From the IMG/VR virus record IMGVR_UViG_3300032265_000121, positions 1 through 21,377 of that record: a stretch of 21,377 nt of DNA; one strand, written 5' to 3'. Source of the stretch: a virus. Under the pieces are notes generated by a model. It saw nothing but the letters and a program-made list of their open reading frames with translations, was not told the origin of the DNA and searched no databases. A program made the translations under genes and the position numbers. Positions 13,106-20,675 of this stretch are shown one piece after another; positions within the stretch are counted from its first letter, which is position 1; each line of letters opens with the position of its first letter.

Positions 13106-14362
13106 ATGGCACTTAATCAGTTTACCAATAATGCAGGAACCACACTAGCTAGTGGTATAAATGCTTCTGTCACATCACTCACTGTTTCTACAGGTAGTGG
13201 TGCTTTATTCCCAACCCTTTCAGGTTCGTCATACTTCTATTGTACTTTACAACAAGTATCAGGCGGTGGTATAGAAATTGTTAAAGTAACAGCTAGATCT
13301 ACAGATACATTTACTATTGTAAGAGCACAAGATGGTACAACAGGTCTATCATTTGTTACTGGTGATTTTGTTCAATTAAGACTTACAGCAGCAGACTTAA
13401 ATAACTTTTCTCAATTAGACTCTACTAATACATTTGCAGCAGCTCAGACATTTACAGCCGCTCCTATTTTAACAGCATTAACTGGTGTTGTATATGGTAA
13501 TGGGGCTAGTGCCTCTACTGTAGCCACTGGTGCTCAATTAGCAACAGCTATAGGTAGTACTACAATTACTAATGCAACTAATGCTACAAACGTAACAGGT
13601 ACGGTTGGTGTAGCTAATGGTGGTACTGGTGTTGCAACTTTAACAACAGCCTATGGTGTATTAGCAGCAGGTACAACTGCTACTGGTGCAGTACAAAATA
13701 TTGGTACAGGTACGAGCGGTCAGATTCTAAAATCAAACGGTCCTGGTGTTTTACCCTCATTCCAAGCAGCAGCTGCGGGCGGCTTTTCTAATATTACTGT
13801 AGCTACTACTCCAGGTTCATTTACTACGCCCGCTACAACAACTAAAATTAAAGTTACTGTGGTTGGTAGTGGTGGTGGTGGTGGTGCAGGATATTCAGGA
13901 ACACCTGGTCCTATAGGAACACCAACATCTCCTGGATCAGGTGGTGGTGGTGGTGGTGCTTCAATAAAAGTATTTACTGTTTCCGCATCTACACCTTATC
14001 CTTATACAGTAGGAGCAGCTGCCCCTGCAAGTGGTAATACTTCTTCTTTTGGTCCTGTAAGTGGAACAACAATATCTGCAACAGGAGGAGTAGTTGGTTC
14101 TACTTTTCCTTTCACTTCTTATGCTTCAGGTGGCGGAGGAAGTAATGGTGATTTAAATATAGACGGTGGTGGTGGTGGTTCTACTACTCAAGGAGCTTCT
14201 AGCATGTTAGGTGGTGGCGGTAAAGCTGTTATTGCAAACCCTAGTACTACAGGTTCCATCGCAGGGATTAATGGAGGAAATTATGGTGGCGGAGGTGGTG
14301 GAGCGCAGGGACCATCCGCAGGGGGTAATGGTGCAGCTGGTGTAGTAATTATTGAATATTAG
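13106..14362 (+). CDS. Tail fibre/spike with glycine-rich receptor-binding domain
   Basis: 418 residues. The first 100 residues (MALNQFTNN, then SVTSLTVSTGSG, RAQDGTTGLSFVTGDFVQLR, LTAADLNNF) form an N-terminal attachment module I have seen in phage fibres. Residues about 105-235 are a Thr/Ala/Gly-rich shaft (GVANGGTGVATLTTAYGVLA, LKSNGPGVLPSFQ). From about 255 to the end there are five or more poly-Gly runs separated by short hydrophobic loops, ending AAGVVIIEY. This resembles glycine-rich adhesin domains such as those of T2/S16 gp38 (polyglycine II sandwich); the closing AGVVIIEY is common to such phage domains. The loops between Gly runs are the likely receptor-contact surface. Confidence 0.82.
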   Translation: MALNQFTNNAGTTLASGINASVTSLTVSTGSGALFPTLSGSSYFYCTLQQVSGGGIEIVKVTARSTDTFTIVRAQDGTTGLSFVTGDFVQLRLTAADLNNFSQLDSTNTFAAAQTFTAAPILTALTGVVYGNGASASTVATGAQLATAIGSTTITNATNATNVTGTVGVANGGTGVATLTTAYGVLAAGTTATGAVQNIGTGTSGQILKSNGPGVLPSFQAAAAGGFSNITVATTPGSFTTPATTTKIKVTVVGSGGGGGAGYSGTPGPIGTPTSPGSGGGGGGASIKVFTVSASTPYPYTVGAAAPASGNTSSFGPVSGTTISATGGVVGSTFPFTSYASGGGGSNGDLNIDGGGGGSTTQGASSMLGGGGKAVIANPSTTGSIAGINGGNYGGGGGGAQGPSAGGNGAAGVVIIEY

Positions 14363-14370
14363 GAGAATAT

Positions 14371-14637
14371 ATGAAAGAAGCATTAATTAGTCCCAATGAA
14401 ATTATAACTTGGGAAGGAAATAATATAGGAGTTAGAGTTGCTCAAGTGGTTCTTGAAGGTCAAACTTTTCCTGTAGGTGATCCTTTATATTGGATGGTTT
14501 GTGATGATAATGTTATAGCTGATATTTATTATCTTGCTAATGATGGCACAATAGAATTAAACCCTAATTATATACCACCTCCTACACCTGATGTCAATCC
14601 AGAAGTATCAAATGTAATTCCATCTATTAGTATGTAA
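14371..14637 (+). CDS. Small conserved protein downstream of the fibre gene (88 aa)
   Basis: 88 residues with AGGAGAATAT before the ATG. The core VRVAQVVLEGQTFPVGDPLYWMVCDDNVIADIYY, shown in parts as GVRVAQVVLEGQTFPVGD and PLYWMVCDDNVIADIYY, is a motif I recall behind phage fibre genes. The C-terminal 20 residues are Pro/Ser-rich. It could be a fibre assembly factor, comparable in placement to short chaperone genes that follow fibre genes, but I see no direct evidence. The stop overlaps the next start as TAATG. Confidence 0.65.
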   Translation: MKEALISPNEIITWEGNNIGVRVAQVVLEGQTFPVGDPLYWMVCDDNVIADIYYLANDGTIELNPNYIPPPTPDVNPEVSNVIPSISM

Positions 14638-15209
14638 TGAATGAATATAAGTTTTTAGATGATTGGGTAACACATAGAACAAACATTTGGAAACAAGTTT
14701 TATTAAAGTTAGAAAATAAGAATCAATTTTTAGAAATAGGTTCACATGAAGGTAGATCAGCAATTTGGTTTATTGAAAATGGACTTGATAATAACGGCAA
14801 AATAACCTGTATTGATTCTTGGATATGGGGTAGTAAACATGAAAAGACTTTTGATTTAAATATTGATTTATGTTTAAAAACTAATTCAACTAAAAAAGTA
14901 ATCAAGCTTAAAGGTTCTTCTTATTTTCATTTAGCATCTTTAATAGCACAAAAAAAAGAGTTTGATTTAATTTATATTGATGGTTCTCATAAAGCAAGAG
15001 ATGTAATTATTGATGCTTGTTTATCTTGGAACTTATTAAAATTAAATGGTATTTTAATCTTTGATGATTACTTGTTACAAACTAAAGATGTTTATGCTAA
15101 ACCTGCTATAGATTTGTTTGTAGATATGTTTAGAGAAAATATTAAGTATCTTTATATAGGTGATCAATTAATAATAAAAAAAACAAGTAGTTTAACTAAG
15201 GAGTACTAA
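14637..15209 (+). CDS. SAM-dependent methyltransferase (class I, Methyltransf_24-like)
   Basis: 190 residues. Motif I is FLEIGSHEGRSA (31-42), the acidic ribose contact is the D60 in TCIDSW, and the following strands are FDLIYIDGSH (109-118) and LNGILIFDDYL (136-146) with D143/D144. This order and spacing is typical of the small Methyltransf_24 group, which often acts on sugars or small molecules. Substrate unknown. Its codons are more AT-rich (AAA, TTA, ATT, AAT throughout) than those of the capsid and fibre genes, suggesting it arrived separately. It lies between a fibre accessory gene and the lysis cassette, where phages often carry cargo genes. It could modify a host surface glycan or a fibre-linked molecule. 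Confidence 0.85.
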   Translation: MNEYKFLDDWVTHRTNIWKQVLLKLENKNQFLEIGSHEGRSAIWFIENGLDNNGKITCIDSWIWGSKHEKTFDLNIDLCLKTNSTKKVIKLKGSSYFHLASLIAQKKEFDLIYIDGSHKARDVIIDACLSWNLLKLNGILIFDDYLLQTKDVYAKPAIDLFVDMFRENIKYLYIGDQLIIKKTSSLTKEY

Positions 15210-15362
15210 ATGAAAGCTAAATTGATACAAGTATTAGACCTACTAAAGAAAGTGGCTCTATGGGCCTTTAAAGTAGCTTTAAGAGGCATTAAAGCATTGG
15301 TTGAAGAAACAATCATTGTACTTCAAGCATTAGATAAACTACTAACTAAGGAAACAGCATAA
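15210..15362 (+). CDS. Small amphipathic helical protein (50 aa)
   Basis: 50-codon ORF with TAAGGAGTACTAA (AAGGAG) before the ATG and a TAATG overlap into the next gene. It is predicted almost entirely helical: LIQVLDLLKKVALWAFKVAL, then GIKALVEETIIVLQALDKLL. One face is Leu/Ile/Val/Ala/Trp/Phe, the other Lys/Arg. There is no signal peptide, and the hydrophobic stretch 12-22 (LKKVALWAFKV) contains Lys, so it is more likely a surface-lying helix than a typical single TM. At the head of the lysis-like cassette it may be a membrane-active accessory. Function not assigned. Confidence 0.65.
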   Translation: MKAKLIQVLDLLKKVALWAFKVALRGIKALVEETIIVLQALDKLLTKETA

Positions 15363-15550
15363 TGGCTATATTACAAGACATCGTAGACGCTTTAACACCT
15401 AAAGCAACTACAGCAGAAGCTACAGTAGAAACTGAAGTAATTCAAGATCCAATTACAAAACCTTTTCCAGCTAATATTCTTAGAAATGATATTGCTTGGG
15501 AAACAGCAATCACTGGTGAAACAGAAGCAGTTATTCATTCAGAAGACTAA
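15362..15550 (+). CDS. Small acidic protein (62 aa), unknown
   Basis: 62 residues starting on the previous stop (TAATG). A short hydrophobic helix at 2-12 (AILQDIVDALT) is followed by an Ala/Thr/Glu-rich linker and a segment with KPFPANILRNDIAWETAI. It has no membrane segment, Cys or known motif. The tight spacing and overlap on one side argue for translation. Function unknown; it is a cytosolic or virion-associated small acidic protein. Confidence 0.6.
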   Translation: MAILQDIVDALTPKATTAEATVETEVIQDPITKPFPANILRNDIAWETAITGETEAVIHSED

Positions 15551-15551
15551 T

Positions 15552-15827
15552 ATGAAAACACTATTTGCTTTATTGCTATTAGTTATATCTTCATATGCTA
15601 ATGCAGTAGAGTATATGGTGATGCAATATAACGATAATGTTCGTATTATACTTTCTAAAGAAAAATGCACTGATGCAGGATTTAAAGCAGTAGCCCAAAG
15701 AAAAGATAAACAAGTCATGAAAGCTTGTTGGTCTGCTGAAGGTAATAAAATCCATATACAATGGGAAGGTGGAGACTTTAGTGAGTTTCCTGTTGATAGA
15801 TTTGAACCTGTGGAGATTAAAAAATAA
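15552..15827 (+). CDS. Secreted small protein with two cysteines
   Basis: 91 residues from ATG 15552, one base after the previous stop; an upstream in-frame ATG (15486) would bury the signal peptide and is rejected. Residues 1-18 are a textbook signal peptide (K2, a Leu/Ala core, SSYANA), with cleavage after A18 and no lipobox. The mature part has a C39...C59 pair, likely a disulphide, and ends W71-E-G-G-D and PVDRFEP. The pattern of C, then GCW- or ACW-like, then a W-x-x-GD segment resembles small secreted proteins found in proteobacteria and phages, but I cannot name one. Roles could include spanin-like lysis function or superinfection exclusion. The stop is joined to the holin start (TAATG). 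Confidence 0.7.
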   Translation: MKTLFALLLLVISSYANAVEYMVMQYNDNVRIILSKEKCTDAGFKAVAQRKDKQVMKACWSAEGNKIHIQWEGGDFSEFPVDRFEPVEIKK

Positions 15828-16222
15828 TGGGTATTATTGATTCAGTATTAAGTATTGGTTCTACTATATTAGACAGGGTTATTCCTGATAAGAATGCTAG
15901 AGATGCTGCTAAAGAAGAACTAGCTCGTGCTATTAACGATCAAGACTTTCAACTTGCTTTAGGTCAAATTAAAGTTAATGAAGCAGAGGCTTCTTCTGAC
16001 AATCTATTTAAGTCAGGTTGGAGACCAGCTATAGGTTGGGTATGTGGTATTGCATTCTCACTACATTTTGTATTCTTTCCAATCTTAGATTGGTTCTTAG
16101 TACTCTTTGGTCATACAGCAATTGTTATACCATTTGATATGTCAACTCTTATGACAGTGTTAGGTGGTCTCTTAGGTTTAGGTGGTTTAAGAACCTTTGA
16201 GAAAATGAAAGGTGTTGCTTAA
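15827..16222 (+). CDS. Holin, 3-TM superfamily
   Basis: 131 residues. The amphipathic N-terminal half (GIIDSVLSIGSTILDRVIPD, AKEELARAINDQDF) is followed by SGWRPAIGWVCGIAFSLHFV, the hallmark of this holin group, and by two more hydrophobic segments: FFPILDWFLVLFG with AIVIPF, and LMTVLGGLLGLGGL. The tail is short and basic (RTFEKMKG). Three TM helices are expected at about 66-85, 86-101 and 105-122. Holins permeabilise the inner membrane at a set time. It matches the GTA/3-TM holin family as I recall it. Confidence 0.85.
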   Translation: MGIIDSVLSIGSTILDRVIPDKNARDAAKEELARAINDQDFQLALGQIKVNEAEASSDNLFKSGWRPAIGWVCGIAFSLHFVFFPILDWFLVLFGHTAIVIPFDMSTLMTVLGGLLGLGGLRTFEKMKGVA

Positions 16223-16233
16223 AGCGACCTAAC

Positions 16234-16575
16234 ATGAGTATCCTAGTCAAAGAGGAATATATCAAAGCAATGTACACATTGTTTTGTAAACTCCCACCCT
16301 TTGACAAGTATGAGTTACCCCCAGCTAGTAAGATAGAATGGACTATAGTAGATGACAGAGAATTATGTGGTTCTTATTCACCAGAACCTCATTGCATTAC
16401 ATTTTCTGTAGCCCGTCATAGTCATTTCACGTCTATATGTAAAACACTCCTTCACGAGATGATACACATGCTAATGTACCTTCAAGGTAAGAAGTATGAG
16501 TTACATAATAAGACTTTTTATAAACATGTAGATAAGATTTGTTCTATCTACGGCTTTGACCCGAAAGAACTTTAA
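16234..16575 (+). CDS. SprT-like zinc metallopeptidase
   Basis: 113 residues. The sequence LLHEMIHMLMYLQGK contains HExxH (H74, E75, H78), and H91 in YELHNKTFYKH fits the third ligand of the SprT-like group, where H-G/N-x-x-F follows. The N-terminal 60 residues include WTIVDDRELCGSYSPEP and CITFSVARHS, matching the beta-like region before the metal site. There is no signal peptide. SprT-like proteins are often linked to protein cleavage at DNA (SPRTN) or are of unknown function in phage. It lies between two holin candidates, so a lysis or virion-processing role is possible but unproven. Confidence 0.78.
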   Translation: MSILVKEEYIKAMYTLFCKLPPFDKYELPPASKIEWTIVDDRELCGSYSPEPHCITFSVARHSHFTSICKTLLHEMIHMLMYLQGKKYELHNKTFYKHVDKICSIYGFDPKEL

Positions 16576-16576
16576 C

Positions 16577-16771
16577 ATGGTAAATCACTCGCAACTAACA
16601 GAACCAGTAAAACATGCAGTAGATGCAGTAGCAGCGGCTACCGCTCTAGGAACTATAACTACATTCTTACCTCCTATTGCAGCACTATTAACTATATTCT
16701 GGACCTTTGTCCGTATATACGATAGATTTATTTCTAATAAAAAGAAACCCACAACTACATCACAGGATTAA
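16577..16771 (+). CDS. Second small holin-like membrane protein
   Basis: 64 residues from ATG 16577, following the previous stop by one base. The ribosome site is weak (AAAGAAC), so coupling with the upstream stop is likely. Segment AVAAATALGTITTFLPP and AALLTIFWTFVRIY form a hydrophobic region with a Pro-Pro in the centre, suggesting two short helices or a hairpin, then a basic Lys-rich tail (NKKKPTTTSQD). The EPVKHAVDAV... LPPIAALLTIFWTFVRIYD pattern is one I recall as a phage holin. With the 3-TM holin nearby it could be a holin, an antiholin or a pinhole partner. Confidence 0.72.
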   Translation: MVNHSQLTEPVKHAVDAVAAATALGTITTFLPPIAALLTIFWTFVRIYDRFISNKKKPTTTSQD

Positions 16772-16773
16772 TT

Positions 16774-17529
16774 ATGGCAGTTACAGGTATATCAAACTTT
16801 GTAGTTACACGTAATCAAGTGATTGAAGCATCCCTAAGAGGTTTGTCAGTACTTGAAGAGGGTGCCCAACCTACAGCTACAGCATTAGAGAATGCTGGAT
16901 TTGCTCTTAATCTTATTATGAAAAAGTGGCAGTCTAGTGGTATTAAACTCTGGACTATTACAGAACTTACATTACCATTAGTGTCAGGACAAACATCCTA
17001 TAACATAGGACCTACTGGTACTATTACACCACTAGCTTTAAATACAGATAGACCTTTAAGACTTATACAAAGCTTTTTAAGAAACACAAGTGTAAATCCT
17101 GATGTTGATATTCCTATGACTATTATTTCTCAACAAGAGTATAACTTGTTAGGTAGTAAGTTCTCTACAGGAACTACAAACAGTGTATACTACCAACCAT
17201 TTCCAACCTATGGTACATTAAAAGTATTCTTAACTCCTGATAGCAATACAGCTACTAACTATGAGTTACATTTAACAGTACAAAGACCTATCTATATTGT
17301 TAACAATCCTAACGATAACTTTGACTTTCCATCAGAATGGTTTATGGCTCTTAAATGGGCACTTATGGCAGAACTAGCTTCTGACTATGATAAGACATTA
17401 CAAGACAAAACTTATTATGATGCTAAAGCTATGATGCTACAAAAAGAAGTAGAAGATTGGGATATTGAATACTCTTCAACATTCTTTCAACCAGATGTTA
17501 GAACAGGATTTAATAGGAAGTTTAGCTAA
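16774..17529 (+). CDS. Tail accessory/head completion factor, P22 gp4-like
   Basis: 251 residues. The N-terminal helical part includes RNQVIEASLRGLSVLEEG, then ALNLIMKKWQSSGIKLWTI. Central strands (TLPLVSGQTSYNIGPTG) are followed by PSEWFMALKWALMAELASDY, and a C-terminal Tyr/Phe-rich region. The helix-strand order, WQSSGI and the WFMALKWAL element fit the P22 gp4 (tail accessory factor) group as I remember it. That protein binds the portal ring after packaging and connects to the gp10-like hub, which is the next gene, joined by TAATG. Confidence 0.78.
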   Translation: MAVTGISNFVVTRNQVIEASLRGLSVLEEGAQPTATALENAGFALNLIMKKWQSSGIKLWTITELTLPLVSGQTSYNIGPTGTITPLALNTDRPLRLIQSFLRNTSVNPDVDIPMTIISQQEYNLLGSKFSTGTTNSVYYQPFPTYGTLKVFLTPDSNTATNYELHLTVQRPIYIVNNPNDNFDFPSEWFMALKWALMAELASDYDKTLQDKTYYDAKAMMLQKEVEDWDIEYSSTFFQPDVRTGFNRKFS

Positions 17530-19613
17530 TGCCTAAGGCAAATCTACCGTTAAATACAGAACTTGGTTTTAGAACTAACAGTACAGATAAAGACTCTAAA
17601 ATGGTTAACTGTTATAAAGAAACAGTTGGTAAGAAAGTATATACAGTTAAAAGACCTGGTAAAGCTACTTATACAGTAACACCAGCCCTTTCTTCCCCTG
17701 GTCAAGGTTTATGGAGTTATAATGGTAGTTTATATGCTGTAGCAGGAGGTAATTTATATAGTATAACAAGTAATGTTTCTACTAGTTTATTAACAGGTTT
17801 AAACAGTACAAAGAATGTAAGCTTTGTTAATACTCTAGCTACTACAAGTCCTCATCCTTACATGGTATTCCATGATCAAACTAATGGATACTATTTAGAT
17901 GCTACAGGAGCTATTTATACTATAGCTAAACAAGTTAATTTAGTTGTATTAACTAATGGTGGGTCAGGTTATGCTTCAACTACAGGTACCTTTACTGTAG
18001 TAGGATCTATTAGTGGTAGTGGAGCTGTTGGAACTTATACCACTTATGGTGGTTCTATTACTAATGTTACACTAACTAATCCTGGTTCTAATTATGCAGG
18101 TACTTTGACTGTTTCATTTAGTAACAGTAGTGCTTCTGTTACAGGGTCAATTGCTACAACTACACTAACAGTTACAGCGGTATCAGCAGGGACTTTAAAT
18201 ACAGGTATGACAATATCAGGCACTGGTGTTACATCAGGTACTACTGTTGTTAATCAACTTACTGCAACAGGAACTGCTGTAGCAACTACTACTTATGTAA
18301 GTGGTGGTGCAGGATCTGCTTCTACAATTGTTCTTTCATCTGTGACTGGTATAGTAGTTAATCAACTTGTATCTGGTACTGGTGTGCCTGCAGCTACAAC
18401 AGTAACTGCTATTAATACAACTACTAATACTATAACATTAAGTAACTCTTTAACAGTACAAGCAGCTGGTACTTATAATTTTTATACTCAAGGGGATATA
18501 GGTACTTATACAGTTAGTACTTCACAAACAGTAGCTAGTACTACTATCACAGGTGCTGTAACAACAACTGCAGTAGCCTCAGCTAGTTTAAATACTTTCC
18601 CCTCTAATCCAGTCCCTGGTATAGTTTACCTAGATGGTTATATATTTGTTATGGATCAACAAGGTACTATATGGCAATCAGATAATGAATCACCTAACTT
18701 ATGGGGTGCTTTAAATTATACTTCAGCTAAATCAGAAGCTGATAAAGGTAAAGCAATTGCTAGACACCTTAATTACATTGTAGCATTTAAAGAATGGACT
18801 ACTGACTTTTTCTATGATGCTGGTAATGCTACAGGCTCTGTACTATCTATTAATCAATCTGCCCATATGGAAGTGGGTTGTGCAACAGGTGACTCTGTTC
18901 AAAACGTAGAACAATCTTTAATATGGATGTCTAATGTAACAGAAGGTGCTAGATCTATTATGATGCTTAATGGATTAAATCCTTATAAAGTATCAACTAA
19001 AGCTGTTGAGACTTTCTTAAATGCAAGTTCATTAGTAGGTGTAAACTCTTGGGTTTATAAAATAGCTGGACATACCTTTTATGGTTTAGTACTAACAGAT
19101 CAAAATGTAACTCTTGTTTATGATGTTGATGAAAAAGAATGGCACATTTGGACTACAAGTAAAGACTACATTGGTGGTGGTGAAAACTACTTTGAATGTT
19201 CTTTTGTACAACAACACCCTTTTAACAGTGGTCCATACTATGTATTAGATGCTGTTAATGGTTTAATCTTTACACTAGACCCTACTAACTACCATGACCC
19301 TTTTGGTCCTGTTAGAATGCGTATTGTAACTAATAGACAAGACTTTGGAACTTATGATAATAAAACAGGTGGTTGTTTAACTTTGTTTGGTGAAAACATT
19401 AATGATGTTATGCAAGTAAGACATACAGAGAATGACTATGATACATGGTCTGCTTATAGGAATATTGATTTAAGCTTATCTAAACCTTGTCTATATAATC
19501 TTGGTAGATTTAGACGTAGAGCGTATGAATATTTATATACAGGAAATAATCCTTTAAGACTTGAACGAGTAGAGTTTGATCTTAGTGGTATAGATATAGG
19601 ACCACAACAGTAG
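17529..19613 (+). CDS. Tail hub / packaged-DNA stabilisation protein, P22 gp10-like, with inserted domain
   Basis: 694 residues, longer than the P22 gp10 (about 472). The N-terminus (NLPLNTELGFRTNSTDKDSK, KMVNCYKE) and blocks such as VAGGNLYSIT, YLDGYIFVMDQQGTIWQSDN, GALNYTSAKSEADKGKAIAR, EWTTDFFYDAGNATG and WMSNVTEGARSIMMLNG are the gp10-type beta-propeller. Residues about 138-352 are a foreign-looking Thr/Ser/Gly/Val insertion with two similar ISGTG or VSGTG motifs (near 229 and 282), like repeat domains of tail fibres. It joins the gp4-like ring to the tail needle. The insertion may project from the tail and contact the host. The start overlaps the gp4-like gene (TAATG) and the stop overlaps the next (TAGTG). 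Confidence 0.78.
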   Translation: MPKANLPLNTELGFRTNSTDKDSKMVNCYKETVGKKVYTVKRPGKATYTVTPALSSPGQGLWSYNGSLYAVAGGNLYSITSNVSTSLLTGLNSTKNVSFVNTLATTSPHPYMVFHDQTNGYYLDATGAIYTIAKQVNLVVLTNGGSGYASTTGTFTVVGSISGSGAVGTYTTYGGSITNVTLTNPGSNYAGTLTVSFSNSSASVTGSIATTTLTVTAVSAGTLNTGMTISGTGVTSGTTVVNQLTATGTAVATTTYVSGGAGSASTIVLSSVTGIVVNQLVSGTGVPAATTVTAINTTTNTITLSNSLTVQAAGTYNFYTQGDIGTYTVSTSQTVASTTITGAVTTTAVASASLNTFPSNPVPGIVYLDGYIFVMDQQGTIWQSDNESPNLWGALNYTSAKSEADKGKAIARHLNYIVAFKEWTTDFFYDAGNATGSVLSINQSAHMEVGCATGDSVQNVEQSLIWMSNVTEGARSIMMLNGLNPYKVSTKAVETFLNASSLVGVNSWVYKIAGHTFYGLVLTDQNVTLVYDVDEKEWHIWTTSKDYIGGGENYFECSFVQQHPFNSGPYYVLDAVNGLIFTLDPTNYHDPFGPVRMRIVTNRQDFGTYDNKTGGCLTLFGENINDVMQVRHTENDYDTWSAYRNIDLSLSKPCLYNLGRFRRRAYEYLYTGNNPLRLERVEFDLSGIDIGPQQ

Positions 19614-20029
19614 TGATTGTAACATTAGTTCCTAAAGAACTTTATTTAGATTTATTTCCTAAAATTGAATCTTATTTAAATAAAGCAGCAAAGTATACTT
19701 ATGGTAGGTATAGTGCAGAGGACATTAAAAACACTTTATTAAAAGATAGACAACAACTTTGGGTTGCTTTTGAAGGTGAAACAATATATGGTTTTGTAGT
19801 TACAGAAGTAATTACCTATCCACAAATGAAAGCCTTAGTGATGCACTTTACAGCAGGTAAAGAATTGACTAAATGGAAAGATGTAATGCTAAGCGAGATA
19901 CAAGAGTTTGCTAAAGAAACTGGCTGTAAAGTAATTGAATCCTATGGACGTAAAGGATGGGCTAAGGTCTTTAAGAATGATGGTTACAATATTAAATTTA
20001 TATTTTACGAATTACCTGTGGAGAATTAA
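19613..20029 (+). CDS. GNAT-like acyltransferase-related protein (138 aa)
   Basis: 138 residues. It starts at GTG 19613, overlapping the previous stop as TAGTG; no ATG fits. Segments LWVAFEGETIYGFVVTEV, then ALVMHFTAGKEL, then EIQEFAKETGCKVIESYGRK and VFKNDGYNIKFIFYEL follow the strand-helix order of the GNAT fold. The usual acetyl-CoA loop (Q/RxxGxG/A) is not clearly present, so activity is doubtful. I recall proteins of this type in the tail module of podovirus-like aquatic phages. It could modify a virion protein or have only a structural role. Confidence 0.65.
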   Translation: MIVTLVPKELYLDLFPKIESYLNKAAKYTYGRYSAEDIKNTLLKDRQQLWVAFEGETIYGFVVTEVITYPQMKALVMHFTAGKELTKWKDVMLSEIQEFAKETGCKVIESYGRKGWAKVFKNDGYNIKFIFYELPVEN

Positions 20030-20031
20030 CA

Positions 20032-20661
20032 ATGTATAAAATGTTTAACTTATTTAATTGGGTTACTACTCTAGTAGAATCTTTTACCTTCTATGGTGGT
20101 GGTAAAGGAGGTGGAGGTGGTTCTCAGCCTACAGCTACTGACTTCTTTGGTGCAGGTCAACGTGCACCTTATGCTGATTTATTATCAAAGCTTCTCTTAG
20201 GTGGTGGTACTATTGGAGGAACAGCTGCATCTGATTACATTAAATCAACTCCAGGTTATAAGTTTGGTATGGATCAAGGTACACAAGCTATTGATAGAAC
20301 TTCTGCTTCTTCAGGTGCAGGACCTTCAGGAGCTGAAAACTTAGCACTACAAAGCTATGGTAACCAATATGCTCAAACACAATATCAACAACTTATTCAA
20401 AACCTTATGGCACCTTCTGGTGCAGGTCAAGGTGGTATTGTAACTCCTCCTCAACAACAATCTAGCTTTGGTGCACAAGCTCTTGGTGCTTATGCTGGTG
20501 CTGGGTTCCCTGGTGTCTCTAGTATATTTGGTAGTGGTGCAATGTCTGCATCACCTGCTGTAGGTTCAACTGCATACTGGTTAGGTTCTGGTGGTGCAGC
20601 TGCAGGAGGTTATGATGCTTTAGGAGCAGCAGCAACTATGTTTTCTCCATTTGGATTTTAA
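20032..20661 (+). CDS. Putative internal virion/ejection protein (209 aa)
   Basis: 209 residues with GGAG before the ATG. A hydrophobic N-terminus (MFNLFNWVTTLVESF) is followed by a GGGKGGGGGS linker, then PYADLLSKLLLGGG, SDYIKSTPGYKFGMDQGTQ, SYGNQYAQTQYQQLIQNL and an Ala/Gly/Ser-rich tail. The TPGYKFGMDQGTQAIDR block is one I recall from phage proteins in tail or ejection modules. High Gly/Ala content and the aromatic amphipathic start are consistent with an ejection protein that enters the host envelope, comparable to P22 gp7, but this is not shown. Confidence 0.6.
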   Translation: MYKMFNLFNWVTTLVESFTFYGGGKGGGGGSQPTATDFFGAGQRAPYADLLSKLLLGGGTIGGTAASDYIKSTPGYKFGMDQGTQAIDRTSASSGAGPSGAENLALQSYGNQYAQTQYQQLIQNLMAPSGAGQGGIVTPPQQQSSFGAQALGAYAGAGFPGVSSIFGSGAMSASPAVGSTAYWLGSGGAAAGGYDALGAAATMFSPFGF

Positions 20662-20675
20662 TTAAGGATAATATT

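Noticed and set aside
13106-13120. MALNQ start shared with the repeat protein at 10948 as a common docking peptide
   Set aside because: Only five residues agree; the following sequences differ, so chance is a sufficient explanation.
13869-14310. Repeated GGTGGTGGT runs as a CRISPR or tandem DNA repeat array
   Set aside because: They are codon runs for poly-Gly in the fibre tip, of variable length and spacing, with no palindromic repeats.
18450-18479. TTAACA-18-TATAAT in the tail hub gene as a promoter
   Set aside because: No extended -10, an 18-base spacer, and located in Thr/Val repeat codons; likely incidental.
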